64,000 nt of DNA, taken from contig CAWJDY010000031.1 in the NCBI GenBank assembly GCA_963841705.1, positions 1 to 64,000 of the forward strand, written 5' to 3'. Below the pieces are notes generated by a model. That model was not told the DNA's origin and ran no database searches. It saw only the letters and a list, made by a program, of their open reading frames with translations. Positions 21,401-28,199 of the stretch are shown here, in pieces. Position 1 is the first letter of the stretch, and every line of letters begins with the position of its first letter. Both the position numbers and the translations under genes were made by a program. The stretch is from VAZQ01 sp963841705 (GTDB lineage: Bacteria; Pseudomonadota; Alphaproteobacteria; Rhizobiales; Xanthobacteraceae).

Positions 21401-24400
21401 TGGACAGCGCGCGACCGATCGGCACGCATATGCCAGCCTCATTGGCTGCAACTGCAAAGCCAACCGCATCGATCGTAGCCTCCGTCGGACCGTAAAGTTG
21501 GGTGATCTGCCCAACCGCAAACCGGCGCAAAATCTCCTGCTGAAACGCGCTGGTGAAGCGCTCGCCCCCCAGCGCCAGATGATCCAAGCGGGCGCCACCC
21601 GGAACAGCGCCAAGGACCGATTCCAAATAGGACGGCACGCAACTGACGAAGCTCACCGCATCGCGGGCTATCTGTTCCCAGAAATGACGCGGGGTTTCTC
21701 GCGCAGCTTCACTAAAGACAATGACCTCGCCACCCCCAATGAGCGGCAGCATGATCTGCTCGATGGAAGCGTCGAATGCGCACGATATGAGCAGCGCCGA
21801 GCGAAACCCTTGTCCGACATGGAAGCTTGCTCCCAAGCTCAGGATCTTGTTGGCGAAGCTCGCATGCTCGACCACCACCCCCTTTGGCATGCCGGTAGAG
21901 CCTGAGGTGTAGATGACATAGGCGGGGTGGTGCGGGTCGAGCGCGAGCGCCGGCGTGCATACGGGCTGCGCGGCAATGCGCGGCGCATCCGCATCCAGCC
22001 GCACCACCGCGGCGCACGCGCCGGCGTTGGCCAGCGACAGACGATCCAGCAGCGCCTGCTGGGTAACCAGCACCCGCGCGCCCGCATCCCCCAGCATGAA
22101 GCCAAGCCGCTCCACCGGGTGCTGCGGATCCAGCGGCAGATACGCCCCGCCCGCCTTGAGGATCCCCAGCAGCCCCACAATCAGCTCCAGCGAGCGCTCA
22201 AGGCACAGCCCCACCACCGTCTCCGGCCCAACCCCCAAGCCGCGCAGATGATGCGCAACCTGGTTCGCGCGCCGATCAAGCTCCCCGTAGCTCAGCCGCG
22301 ATCCCGCAAACACCACCGCGGTCGCGTCCGGGTGCCGCCCCGCCGCCGCCGCAAACAGCGACGGCAAGCTCCCAGCCGCTACCTCCCGCCCGGTCGCGTT
22401 CCACCCCCGCAGGATGCTCTCGCGCTCCTCGCCCCCAAGCAACTCCAGCCGCTCAATCGCCCACTCCGGATGCGCAACCGCTCCCGAAAGCAGCCGCACC
22501 AGCCGCCCCGCAAACCCCGCCACCGTCCCACCATCAAACAGGTCGCACGCGTACTCGATCTCCCCCGCAAGCCCACACGGCGCCCCATCTTCGCCGCGCC
22601 GCTCGCTCACGCTCACCGACAGGTCAAACTTCGCACGCCCCAACGCAACAGGCTCAAACCGCGCCTCAAGCCCAGCCACCTCAAACCGCGCCGGCGCGTT
22701 GTTCTGAAACGCCAGCATCACCTGGAACAGCGGATGCCGCGACAGCGACCGCGCAGGCTTGAGATCCTCTACCAGCCGCTCAAACGGTACCTCCGCATGG
22801 CTGTACGCCAGCAGATTGCCCGAACGCACCCGCCCCACAAGCTCGCGCATGCTCGGCGCCCCAGACACATCCGTCCGCAGCACCAGGGTGTTGACAAAAA
22901 ACCCCACCAGATCGTCCAGCGCGCTGTCCGTGCGCCCCGCAATCGGGCTCCCCAGCGCGATGTCGCTGCCGCCCCCCAGCCGGCTCAGAAGCCCAACAAG
23001 CCCAGCCTGCAACACCATGAACAGGCTCGCTCCCGCACTGCGCCCAAGCCGCAAAAGCCCCGCATGAAGCTCCCCATCCAGCCACAGCCCAACGCTCCCA
23101 CCACGATGGCTCGCAACCGCAGCCCGCGCACGGTCGCTCGCAAGCTCGATCTGCTCCGGCAGCCCGCGCAGACGCTCCCGCCAGAACGCCAGCTGGCGCA
23201 AAATCGCGCTCCCCTCCTCGCTCTCGCTCCCCAGAACCTCCTGCTGCCACAGCGTGTAGTCCGCATATTGCACCGCAAGCGGCGCAAGCCCCGGCTCCCG
23301 CCCCGCCCGCCGCGCCTCATAGCAGCGCCCAAGATCCCGCAGCAGCACTCCCAACGACCACCCGTCCCCCGCAATGTGATGCAGCACCAGCAGCAGCACG
23401 TGCTCGCGCCCAGACAGCCGATACAGCTGCGCCCGCAACGGCGGCTCACGATCCAGCGCAAACTCCGCCCCCGCAGCCCGCGCCAGAACCCCCGCAAGCT
23501 CCGCTGCGCTGACCCCCGCAACCGCAAGCCCAGGCCGCACCGCGCTCGCCTCCAGGATCTCCTGCCGCGCTACCCCCTCGCGCTCCGCAAAGACCGTGCG
23601 AAGGCTCTCGTGCCGCTCCAAAACGTCCCACAGCGCTCGCTCCAGAGCCCCGACATCCAGATCCCCCGCAAGCCGTACCGCAACCGGGATCACGTAGCCC
23701 GCGCTCGCACCCTCCAGCCGATGCAAAAACCACAGCCGCCGTTGCGCATACGACAGCGGGATCTCCGCAGGCCGCGCATAGGCCCTAACCCCAGCACGCC
23801 CCGCCTGCGCACTCCCCACATGCCGCGCCAGACCCGCTACCGTCGGCGCCTCAAACAGGCTGCGGATCGATACCTCCACATCCAGGCTCGCCCGCAGCCG
23901 GCTGATCAGCCGCGTCGCCAGCAGCGAATGCCCGCCAAGCTCAAAGAAATTGTCGTCAATCCCAACCCGCCCCAGCCCCAGCACTTCCGCAAACAGCCCG
24001 CACAGGATCTCCTCCTGCGGCGTGCGCGCACCGCGCCCCTCCACACCGCCCTGCAGCGATGGCGCCGGCAGCGCCCGCCGGTCCAGCTTCCCGTTCGGCG
24101 TCAGCGGAAGCCGATCCAGCAGCACAACCGCCGACGGCACCATGTAGTCCGGCAACAGCCCCGCGACATGCGCCCGAAGCTCCGCTGCCGCCGCCCTCCC
24201 CGGCGCTCCGCTCCGTTCGCCGCTCTCCGGCGCCCCGCGCAGCACCACATAGCCAACCAGCCGCTTCCCCCCAGCCTCGTCCTCGCGCGCAATCACCGCC
24301 GCCTGCGCAACATCCCCATGGCGCAGCAGCGCAGCCTCGATCTCCCCAGGCTCAATGCGAAAACCGCGCAGCTTCACCTGCGCATCCGAACGCCCCAGAA

Positions 24401-26999
24401 ACTCCAGCACCCCGTCCGACCGAAACCGCGCCAGGTCCCCGCTGCGGTACATCCGGCTCCCCGCAGCCCCAAACGGGTCGGCAACAAACCGCTCCGCCGT
24501 CAGCCCCGCACGATGCAGATACCCCCGCGCCAGCCCCGCTCCCGCAATGTACAATTCCCCCGCCACCCCCGCAGGTACAGGCTGCAGCCCACCGTCCAGC
24601 ACGTATACCCGCGTGTTCCAGATCGGCCGCCCAATCGGGGCAAGCGATACGCCATCCAGCGCATCGCTCATGCTCGCGCAGACCGTCGCTTCCGTCGGCC
24701 CATACGCGTTGATCAGTCGCCTCTCCCTCGACCACCGCGCTATCACATCGCCCGGACATGCCTCTCCCGCTGCCACTACGGTCGCAAGCGGCACATCCTC
24801 GGATAATTCCGCAAGCAGCGCCGGCGGCAACGTCGCGTGGGTGATGTTCTGATTGCGAATGACCCGCACAACATCATCTGCATTACTCTGTGCCGGCGCC
24901 ACCACGAGGACTGCGCCCGACAGCAATACCGTCGCAATCTCCGAGACTGCGGCATCGAAGCTCAGGGATGCGAATTGCAGAACGCGCGCTGTCTGATCGA
25001 TTGCAAACCGATCCATCTGAGCAGCTGCAAGGTTCGGAATGCCAGCATGCGAAACGCTGACAGCTTTTGGCATGCCGGTTGAGCCTGAGGTGTAGATGAC
25101 ATAGGCGGGGTGGTGCGGGTCGAGCGCGAGCGCCGGCGCGCGTGCGGGCTGCGCAGCAATGCGCGGCGCATCCGCATCCAGCCGCACCACCGCGGCGCAC
25201 GCGCCGGCGTTGGCCAGCGACAGACGATCCAGCAGCGCCTGCTGGGTGACCAGCACCCGCGCGCCCGCGTCCCCCAGCATGAAGCCAAGCCGCTCCACCG
25301 GGTACTGCGGATCCAGCGGCAGATACGCCCCGCCCGCCTTGAGGATCCCCAGCAGCCCCACAATCAGCTCCAGCGAGCGCTCGAGGCACAGCCCCACCAC
25401 CGTCTCCGGCCCAACCCCAAAGCCGCGCAGATGATGCGCAACCTGGTTCGCGCGCCGATCAAGCTCCCCGTAGCTCAGCCGCGATCCCGCAAACACCACC
25501 GCGGTCGCGTCCGGGTGCCGCCCCGCCGCCGCCGCAAACAGCGACGGCAAGCTTCCAGCCGCTACCTCCCGCCCGGTCGCGTTCCACCCCCGCAGGATGC
25601 TCTCGCGCTCCTCGCCCCCAAGCAACTCCAGCCGCCCAATCGACCAGTCCGGATGCGCAACCGCTCCCGAAAGCAGCCGCAGGAACCTTTGCAGATGCTC
25701 AGACACACTGGTTTCAGTATAGACAGCGGGATTAGCATCGAAATCGATCTGGATCGGTGCATCAATTGAACGTTCATAAGCAACGATCGAGAGACCTGGC
25801 ACAGGACCCAAGGACAGATTGTGAGCGGTGACGGGGCTGCCCGCGAAAGTAAAATCATATCTGAACCGCAGAATATTTAGATTCAGGTCAAACAAGGAGT
25901 GGCCACCGCTGATCGGACCAAAATCTCTCCGCAACTCGGCAAGCTGATAATGCTGATGCGGCAGGTTCTGGCGAATTTCGGAGGCGACCCGATCCACGAT
26001 CTCGGACGCGGTCATGTCGGAACGAATCGAGAGCCGCAGCGGGAGCACGTTGGAGACCATTCCGGGAGTGCAGCCCGTGGCGCCGTCGCGCGCCGCAGTC
26101 GGCAGGCCAAAAACCAGATCCGTTTCGGATGTGAGTCGATGAAGAAAAGCGGCAGTCCCGGCAGCCAAGAGGCGCGAAAAATTTGTCCCCATTTGCTTCG
26201 CGAGCACTCGGAGACGATTTGAAGTTGAAACTGGCAAACACGCAGTCTGTCTGATCAAGTCATTCGATGGAGATGCTGTGCGCGTCGTGAGCTTGCTGAA
26301 ATTTGGCTGCCCGGTGAGATAGTCACGCCAGTACTTCTGATCTTGGATCAACCGTTCACTGCCACGATAAGCAGCGTCCGCGTCCAGCAGCGCCGTGAGG
26401 GATCCGAATGAGCCAATGCGCGTGTCATGGTCCGCGCAGAGCTTGCCGTAGAGCTGCGCCACACGACGGGCCACAAGCCACATGCCGTAGGCGTCCATAA
26501 TGACGTGGTGGTAGCGCGCGTACCAAAAAAAGCGATCACGCGCGGCTTTGAATAAGGCAAACGCGAACAGCAGCTCCCGGGCTAGATCGATCGGTTCCCC
26601 GAGATCCGACCTCATCCATGCTTCGGCCGTTATGCGTGGATCAATTTCCCCGCTGACATCAATGATCGACAGCGACCAGGCGGGTGGAGGTGTTACAACT
26701 TGGCGCGGCTCTACTGCGTCCTCGCTGATTCTCACTCGCAGCGTGTCGGTTTCGGATATGAGTAGCTGCAATGCTCTTTCGAGCAGTGTCGGATCGATCG
26801 GCCCATGGATCTCGACGTACTCGCCGATGTTGTACGCAGCACTTTGCGGATCGAGGCGCTGGGCGAACCAGATGCCCAGCTGGGCAGCAGACATGGGGAG
26901 AACGCCGGTACTCCCGGCTTGAGGCCAGTTGAGTTGCAGGTCGTCCCCAGAGCCAGCGCGCAGATCAGAGCCGGGATTGATGTGCTTGTTCACAGGCAA
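15012..26999 (-). CDS. NRPS, first segment: starter C, modules 1-3, C4 and most of A4
   Basis: This is the N-terminal part of a multimodular peptide synthetase, 3995 residues in this frame. The TTG at 26999 is the only usual start after an in-frame TAA about 13 codons upstream; an ATG at residue 36 (LPMSAAQLGIW) is an alternative with GGGAG upstream. Approximate domains: C1 36-455, of EntF/DhbF type, with HHVIMDAYG in place of HHxxxDG; A1 457-980; T1 987-1060; C2 1078-1503; A2 1517-2052; T2 2057-2132; C3 2150-2577; A3 2588-3123; T3 3128-3205; C4 3222-3650; A4 3660-3995. The frame ends at 15012 shortly after A4 motif NEYGPTEGTVC, where a one-base loss moves the remaining A4 into the next frame. 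The product should be a peptide exported by the PvdE/SyrD-type transporter encoded divergently. Without MbtH, loading or release genes in view, the product class cannot be named. Confidence 0.92.
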   Translation of the reverse strand: MPVNKHINPGSDLRAGSGDDLQLNWPQAGSTGVLPMSAAQLGIWFAQRLDPQSAAYNIGEYVEIHGPIDPTLLERALQLLISETDTLRVRISEDAVEPRQVVTPPPAWSLSIIDVSGEIDPRITAEAWMRSDLGEPIDLARELLFAFALFKAARDRFFWYARYHHVIMDAYGMWLVARRVAQLYGKLCADHDTRIGSFGSLTALLDADAAYRGSERLIQDQKYWRDYLTGQPNFSKLTTRTASPSNDLIRQTACLPVSTSNRLRVLAKQMGTNFSRLLAAGTAAFLHRLTSETDLVFGLPTAARDGATGCTPGMVSNVLPLRLSIRSDMTASEIVDRVASEIRQNLPHQHYQLAELRRDFGPISGGHSLFDLNLNILRFRYDFTFAGSPVTAHNLSLGPVPGLSIVAYERSIDAPIQIDFDANPAVYTETSVSEHLQRFLRLLSGAVAHPDWSIGRLELLGGEERESILRGWNATGREVAAGSLPSLFAAAAGRHPDATAVVFAGSRLSYGELDRRANQVAHHLRGFGVGPETVVGLCLERSLELIVGLLGILKAGGAYLPLDPQYPVERLGFMLGDAGARVLVTQQALLDRLSLANAGACAAVVRLDADAPRIAAQPARAPALALDPHHPAYVIYTSGSTGMPKAVSVSHAGIPNLAAAQMDRFAIDQTARVLQFASLSFDAAVSEIATVLLSGAVLVVAPAQSNADDVVRVIRNQNITHATLPPALLAELSEDVPLATVVAAGEACPGDVIARWSRERRLINAYGPTEATVCASMSDALDGVSLAPIGRPIWNTRVYVLDGGLQPVPAGVAGELYIAGAGLARGYLHRAGLTAERFVADPFGAAGSRMYRSGDLARFRSDGVLEFLGRSDAQVKLRGFRIEPGEIEAALLRHGDVAQAAVIAREDEAGGKRLVGYVVLRGAPESGERSGAPGRAAAAELRAHVAGLLPDYMVPSAVVLLDRLPLTPNGKLDRRALPAPSLQGGVEGRGARTPQEEILCGLFAEVLGLGRVGIDDNFFELGGHSLLATRLISRLRASLDVEVSIRSLFEAPTVAGLARHVGSAQAGRAGVRAYARPAEIPLSYAQRRLWFLHRLEGASAGYVIPVAVRLAGDLDVGALERALWDVLERHESLRTVFAEREGVARQEILEASAVRPGLAVAGVSAAELAGVLARAAGAEFALDREPPLRAQLYRLSGREHVLLLVLHHIAGDGWSLGVLLRDLGRCYEARRAGREPGLAPLAVQYADYTLWQQEVLGSESEEGSAILRQLAFWRERLRGLPEQIELASDRARAAVASHRGGSVGLWLDGELHAGLLRLGRSAGASLFMVLQAGLVGLLSRLGGGSDIALGSPIAGRTDSALDDLVGFFVNTLVLRTDVSGAPSMRELVGRVRSGNLLAYSHAEVPFERLVEDLKPARSLSRHPLFQVMLAFQNNAPARFEVAGLEARFEPVALGRAKFDLSVSVSERRGEDGAPCGLAGEIEYACDLFDGGTVAGFAGRLVRLLSGAVAHPEWAIERLELLGGEERESILRGWNATGREVAAGSLPSLFAAAAGRHPDATAVVFAGSRLSYGELDRRANQVAHHLRGLGVGPETVVGLCLERSLELIVGLLGILKAGGAYLPLDPQHPVERLGFMLGDAGARVLVTQQALLDRLSLANAGACAAVVRLDADAPRIAAQPVCTPALALDPHHPAYVIYTSGSTGMPKGVVVEHASFANKILSLGASFHVGQGFRSALLISCAFDASIEQIMLPLIGGGEVIVFSEAARETPRHFWEQIARDAVSFVSCVPSYLESVLGAVPGGARLDHLALGGERFTSAFQQEILRRFAVGQITQLYGPTEATIDAVGFAVAANEAGICVPIGRALSNYRVYVLDGGLQPVSAGVAGELYIAGAGLARGYLHRAGLTAERFVADPFGAAGSRMYRSGDLARFRSDGVLEFLGRSDAQVKLRGFRIEPGEIEAALLRHGDVAQAAVIAREDEAGGKRLVGYVVLRGAPESGERSGAPGRAAAAELRAHVAGLLPDYMVPSAVVLLDRLPLTPNGKLDRRALPAPSLQGGVEGRGARTPQEEILCGLFAEVLGLGRVGIDDNFFELGGHSLLATRLISRLRASLDVEVSIRSLFEAPTVAGLARHVGSAQAGRAGVRAYARPAEIPLSYAQRRLWFLHRLEGASAGYVIPVAVRLAGDLDVGALERALWDVLERHESLRTVFAEREGVARQEILEASAVRPGLAVAGVSAAELAGVLARAAGAEFALDREPPLRAQLYRLSGREHVLLLVLHHIAGDGWSLGVLLRDLGRCYEARRAGREPGLAPLAVQYADYTLWQQEVLGSESEEGSAILRQLAFWRERLRGLPEQIELASDRARAAVASHRGGSVGLWLDGELHAGLLRLGRSAGASLFMVLQAGLVGLLSRLGGGSDIALGSPIAGRTDSALDDLVGFFVNTLVLRTDVSGAPSMRELVGRVRSGNLLAYSHAEVPFERLVEDLKPARSLSRHPLFQVMLAFQNNAPARFEVAGLEARFEPVALGRAKFDLSVSVSERRGEDGAPCGLAGEIEYACDLFDGGTVAGFAGRLVRLLSGAVAHPEWAIGRLELLGGEERESILRGWNATGREVAAGSLPSLFAAAAGRHPDATAVVFAGSRLSYGELDRRANQVAHHLRGLGVGPETVVGLCLERSLELIVGLLGILKAGGAYLPLDPQYPVERLGFMLGDAGARVLVTQQALLDRLSLANAGACAAVVRLDADAPRIAAQPVCTPALALDPHHPAYVIYTSGSTGAPKGVVVSHAALRNLLLSMKEQLQVDGDDTLTALTSIGFDIAALELFVPLLCGARLVVARSELINDPSIFAHDLLSTRSTIVQATPTFWQAFVGSLRSPFQELRELRSLVGGEALSGEVARALARVCGSVTNLYGPTETTVWSALTVLDEAEIASPPIGRPIWNTRVYVLDGGLQPVPAGVAGELYIAGAGLARGYLHRAGLTAERFVADPFGAAGSRMYRSGDLARFRSDGVLEFLGRSDAQVKLRGFRIEPGEIEAALLRHGDVAQAAVIAREDEAGGKRLVGYVVLRGAPESGERSGAPGRAAAAELRAHVAGLLPDYMVPSAVVLLDRLPLTPNGKLDRRALPAPSLQGGVEGRGARTPQEEILCGLFAEVLGLGRVGIDDNFFELGGHSLLATRLISRLRASLDVEVSIRSLFEAPTVAGLARHVGSAQAGRAGVRAYARPAEIPLSYAQRRLWFLHRLEGASAGYVIPVAVRLAGDLDVGALERALWDVLERHESLRTVFAEREGVARQEILEASAVRPGLAVAGVSAAELAGVLARAAGAEFALDREPPLRAQLYRLSGREHVLLLVLHHIAGDGWSLGVLLRDLGRCYEARRAGREPGLAPLAVQYADYTLWQQEVLGSESEEGSAILRQLAFWRERLRGLPEQIELASDRARAAVASHRGGSVGLWLDGELHAGLLRLGRSAGASLFMVLQAGLVGLLSRLGGGSDIALGSPIAGRTDSALDDLVGFFVNTLVLRTDVSGAPSMRELVGRVRSGNLLAYSHAEVPFERLVEDLKPARSLSRHPLFQVMLAFQNNAPARFEVAGLEARFEPVALGRAKFDLSVSVSERRGEDGAPCGLAGEIEYACDLFDGGTVAGFAGRLVRLLSGAVAHPEWAIGRLELLGGEERESILRGWNATGREVAAGSLPSLFAAAAGRHPDATAVVFAGSRLSYGELDRRANQVAHHLRGLGVGPETVVGLCLERSLELIVGLLGILKAGGAYLPLDPQHPVERLGFMLGDAGARVLVTQQALLDRLSLANAGACAAVVRLDADAPRIAAQPARAPALALDPHHPAYVIYTSGSTGTPKGVVVEHQHLVASNAARHGFYPDVARQRYLLLSSIAFDSSVAVIFGSIFHGGTLVVPSEIAADAIESAIQLHGVNCFFTVPSLHRTLLDQFRKRASESVETIILAGEVCPPELVHQHHDIFPRSSLVNEYGPTEGTVCQRAIVARN
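15460..18203 (-). repeat. NRPS framework repeat copy c (A3 C-term, T3, C4, A4 N-term)
   Basis: Variants: IGRLELLGG, DPQHPVERL, AAQPARAPAL, and a silent run gggtggcgcc near 15898-15906 where other copies have ggatgccgcc or gggtgccgcc. Confidence 0.9.
18205..18675 (-). other. A-domain pocket core, module 3 (Gly-like)
   Basis: Pocket residues read D-I-L-Q-V-G-L-V-W-K (FDIAALE, VQATPTF, LVGGEAL, NLYGPTETTVW). This is close to the DILQ-x-GL-x-WK pattern of glycine-activating domains such as that in bacillibactin synthetase. It is among the firmer assignments here. Confidence 0.6.
18678..21400 (-). repeat. NRPS framework repeat copy b (A2 C-term, T2, C3, A3 N-term)
   Basis: Variants: VSAG at its upstream end, IGRLELLGG, DPQYPVERL, AAQPVCTPAL. 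It has the rare caaatcgcg variant near 19440. Confidence 0.9.
21400..21900 (-). other. A-domain pocket core, module 2 (Lys/Orn-like?)
   Basis: The pocket reads D-A-E-S-A-G-L-I-D-K (FDASIEQ, VSCVPSY, LALGGER, QLYGPTEATID). The DAES-x-G start recalls the Lys code of bacitracin synthetase, with a Glu that could hold a cationic side chain. This is weak inference. The downstream junction differs from other modules: it reads PIGRALSNYRVYVLDGG and VSAG instead of PIGRPIWNTRVYVLDGG and VPAG. The same core recurs at 655-1160. Confidence 0.4.
21895..24637 (-). repeat. NRPS framework repeat copy a (A1 C-term, T1, C2, A2 N-term)
   Basis: Variants: PSAVV, IERLELLGG, DPQHPVERL, AAQPVCTPAL. It is the partner of the copy at 1170-3895 in the 3.9-kb duplication that includes the shared A2/A8 core. 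Confidence 0.9.
24638..25080 (-). other. A-domain pocket core, module 1 (aromatic-like)
   Basis: This is unique sequence between GSTGMPK and APIGRPIW in A1. Reading the ten pocket positions by eye against GrsA PheA gives D-A-S-T-V-A-A-V-C-K (FDAAVSE, ATLPP, VVAAGEA, NAYGPTEATVC, plus the A10 lysine). This resembles codes I know for Phe/Tyr-activating domains. The assignment is inference. Confidence 0.5.
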
Positions 27000-27037
27000 T
27001 CGGACAATGCGGGAATGGTCAAACTCGCATGCTTACT

Positions 27038-27053
27038 ATGACCCAATGGTCAT
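27038..27053. promoter_or_regulatory. Inverted repeat in the divergent NRPS/DUF697 intergenic region
   Basis: ATGACC-CAAT-GGTCAT forms a perfect 6-bp dyad with a 4-bp centre, about 40 bp upstream of the NRPS TTG start. A further AATGGTCA half-site lies at 27014-27021. On the minus strand a TTGACA hexamer lies just beyond it (about 27070). This may be an operator for a cluster regulator; no regulator gene is present in the window. Confidence 0.35.
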
Positions 27054-27129
27054 CCGAGGGTCCAGTTTGTCAAGTATAGTCGAGCCGAGCGGGACCGCGT
27101 GCAGCCGCCGGCAATGCTGGTACCCTGCG

Positions 27130-27161
27130 CCTCGATGTGGTAATGACCACTCACGTCGAGG
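27130..27161 (+). promoter_or_regulatory. Hairpin in the leader of the exporter operon
   Basis: CCTCGA-t-GTGGT-aatg-ACCAC-tcacg-TCGAGG gives a two-part stem 30 bp before the first plus-strand gene (ATG 27193). No T run follows, so it is not a typical terminator. It could be an operator dyad or an mRNA leader hairpin. Confidence 0.35.
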
Positions 27162-27192
27162 TCACCAGAGTTTGATCACTCGAGGGCACAGC

Positions 27193-27825
27193 ATGAGCCG
27201 TCGCAAGAAAGGGTCCAATATGACGCAGGAGACCACCGGATCAGGGGCAACTGGAGGAGCAGAGTCGGCCGAGGTCACCACTGGTCCGATCTCGGACACC
27301 GCGCAACGAAATCGCGATGAGGTCGCATCGCAGTTGGTAGACCGGCTGTCGCTTTGGTCCGGAGCGGCAGGAGGGATTCTCCCCCCTCTCGTCGACATGT
27401 TTGGGGTGGGTGGCGTCCAGATTTACATGTTGCGGCGCCTATCTGAAATTTATGGCGTCCCGTTTTCCAAGAATCTTGGCAAATCAGTCCTCAGCGGCGT
27501 AGTCGGGGCACTGATCCCAGAGAACGCCTCGATGGCCGCTCTTAGCGTTGCCAAGGGGGTCCCAATCGTGGGACACGCGATCAGTGGCGTGACGATGGCA
27601 GGAATTTCAGCGGGTGCTACGTGGGTCATCGGGAATGTATTCATCAAGCACTTTGCTTCCGGCGGCACGCTTCTCGACTTCAACCCACCGGATTATCGCG
27701 AGTTCATTAAGGCGCAAAAGGAGAAATTTGCTGCCCGAAGGTCGGCGGCAACTCCTCAGTCCCAGCCCGCTGCTTCCGGTGCGGCCGAGCCCGCTGCGAA
27801 AGAGTCCGCCACCTCCAGCGCATGA
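27193..27825 (+). CDS. DUF697-like membrane protein (copy 1)
   Basis: A protein of 210 residues whose function is not known to me. It has a basic N-terminus (MSRRKKG), a polar acidic linker to about residue 50, then hydrophobic stretches at about 55-80 (LSLWSGAAGGILPPLVDMFG), 95-115 and 120-155, and a Lys/Ala/Pro-rich polar tail. YGVPF, GALIP and VFIKHFASGG, with the Gly-rich helices, resemble the DUF697 family of membrane proteins often tied to GTPases. GAGGG seven bases before the ATG supports the start. It is the first gene of a plus-strand set that includes the peptide exporter and is divergent from the NRPS. A clear paralogue lies at 30713-31351, sharing YGVPF and VFI-HF-GG. A role in the membrane complex for peptide synthesis or export is inference. 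Confidence 0.65.
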   Translation: MSRRKKGSNMTQETTGSGATGGAESAEVTTGPISDTAQRNRDEVASQLVDRLSLWSGAAGGILPPLVDMFGVGGVQIYMLRRLSEIYGVPFSKNLGKSVLSGVVGALIPENASMAALSVAKGVPIVGHAISGVTMAGISAGATWVIGNVFIKHFASGGTLLDFNPPDYREFIKAQKEKFAARRSAATPQSQPAASGAAEPAAKESATSSA

Positions 27826-27916
27826 CCGACCGCGGCATCAGGGGGAGTGCGCATTCTTGCCCCACCCCGATACATAGAGACAAGCTGGAGGGCTTGCGGA
27901 GAAGAAAGACGGCATA

Positions 27917-28114
27917 ATGGCCATAACGATTGGCATCATCATTTATCTCGTATTCTGTTTTCTCACGGCGTTGTGCGGCAGCCAACGACGGCTCGGATTT
28001 TTGGGAACGTTCATAATTTCGATTTTAATCACGCCGGTTCTGATGCTGATTATATTGCTGCTGACTGGCCCATCCCGCGGAATCGAATGGCACCGGCCCC
28101 CACGCAGCGAGTAA
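27917..28114 (+). CDS. Small membrane protein, two predicted helices
   Basis: A protein of 65 residues with two hydrophobic segments, at about 2-19 (AITIGIIIYLVFCFLTAL) and 28-50 (FLGTFIISILITPVLMLI), separated by a short CGSQRRLG turn, and a polar tail. It lies between the first DUF697-like gene and the exporter, in the same direction. The Shine-Dalgarno signal is weak (GGAGAAGAAAG, a little far upstream). No function is recognised. Position suggests an accessory to the exporter or to the DUF697 protein. Hydrophobic pattern and tight packing argue that it is real. Confidence 0.6.
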   Translation: MAITIGIIIYLVFCFLTALCGSQRRLGFLGTFIISILITPVLMLIILLLTGPSRGIEWHRPPRSE

Positions 28115-28199
28115 CCCGTATCGGACAGAAGCGGTACTATCCACCTCCGCTCGATCTGCCGGTTCGAGACCCTGCCGGGGCTTAAACCTGACGATCAGA

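Noticed and set aside
1188..24806. Very long plus-strand open frames (about 900-1060 codons) opposite the NRPS modules
   Set aside because: They repeat with the module frame, are Arg/Pro/Gln-rich without any domain, and end where each pocket core begins. They are a by-product of the codon bias of the NRPS strand.
1..27000. CRISPR array or satellite repeat, given strong periodicity
   Set aside because: The period is about 3.2 kb and is fully explained by NRPS modules.
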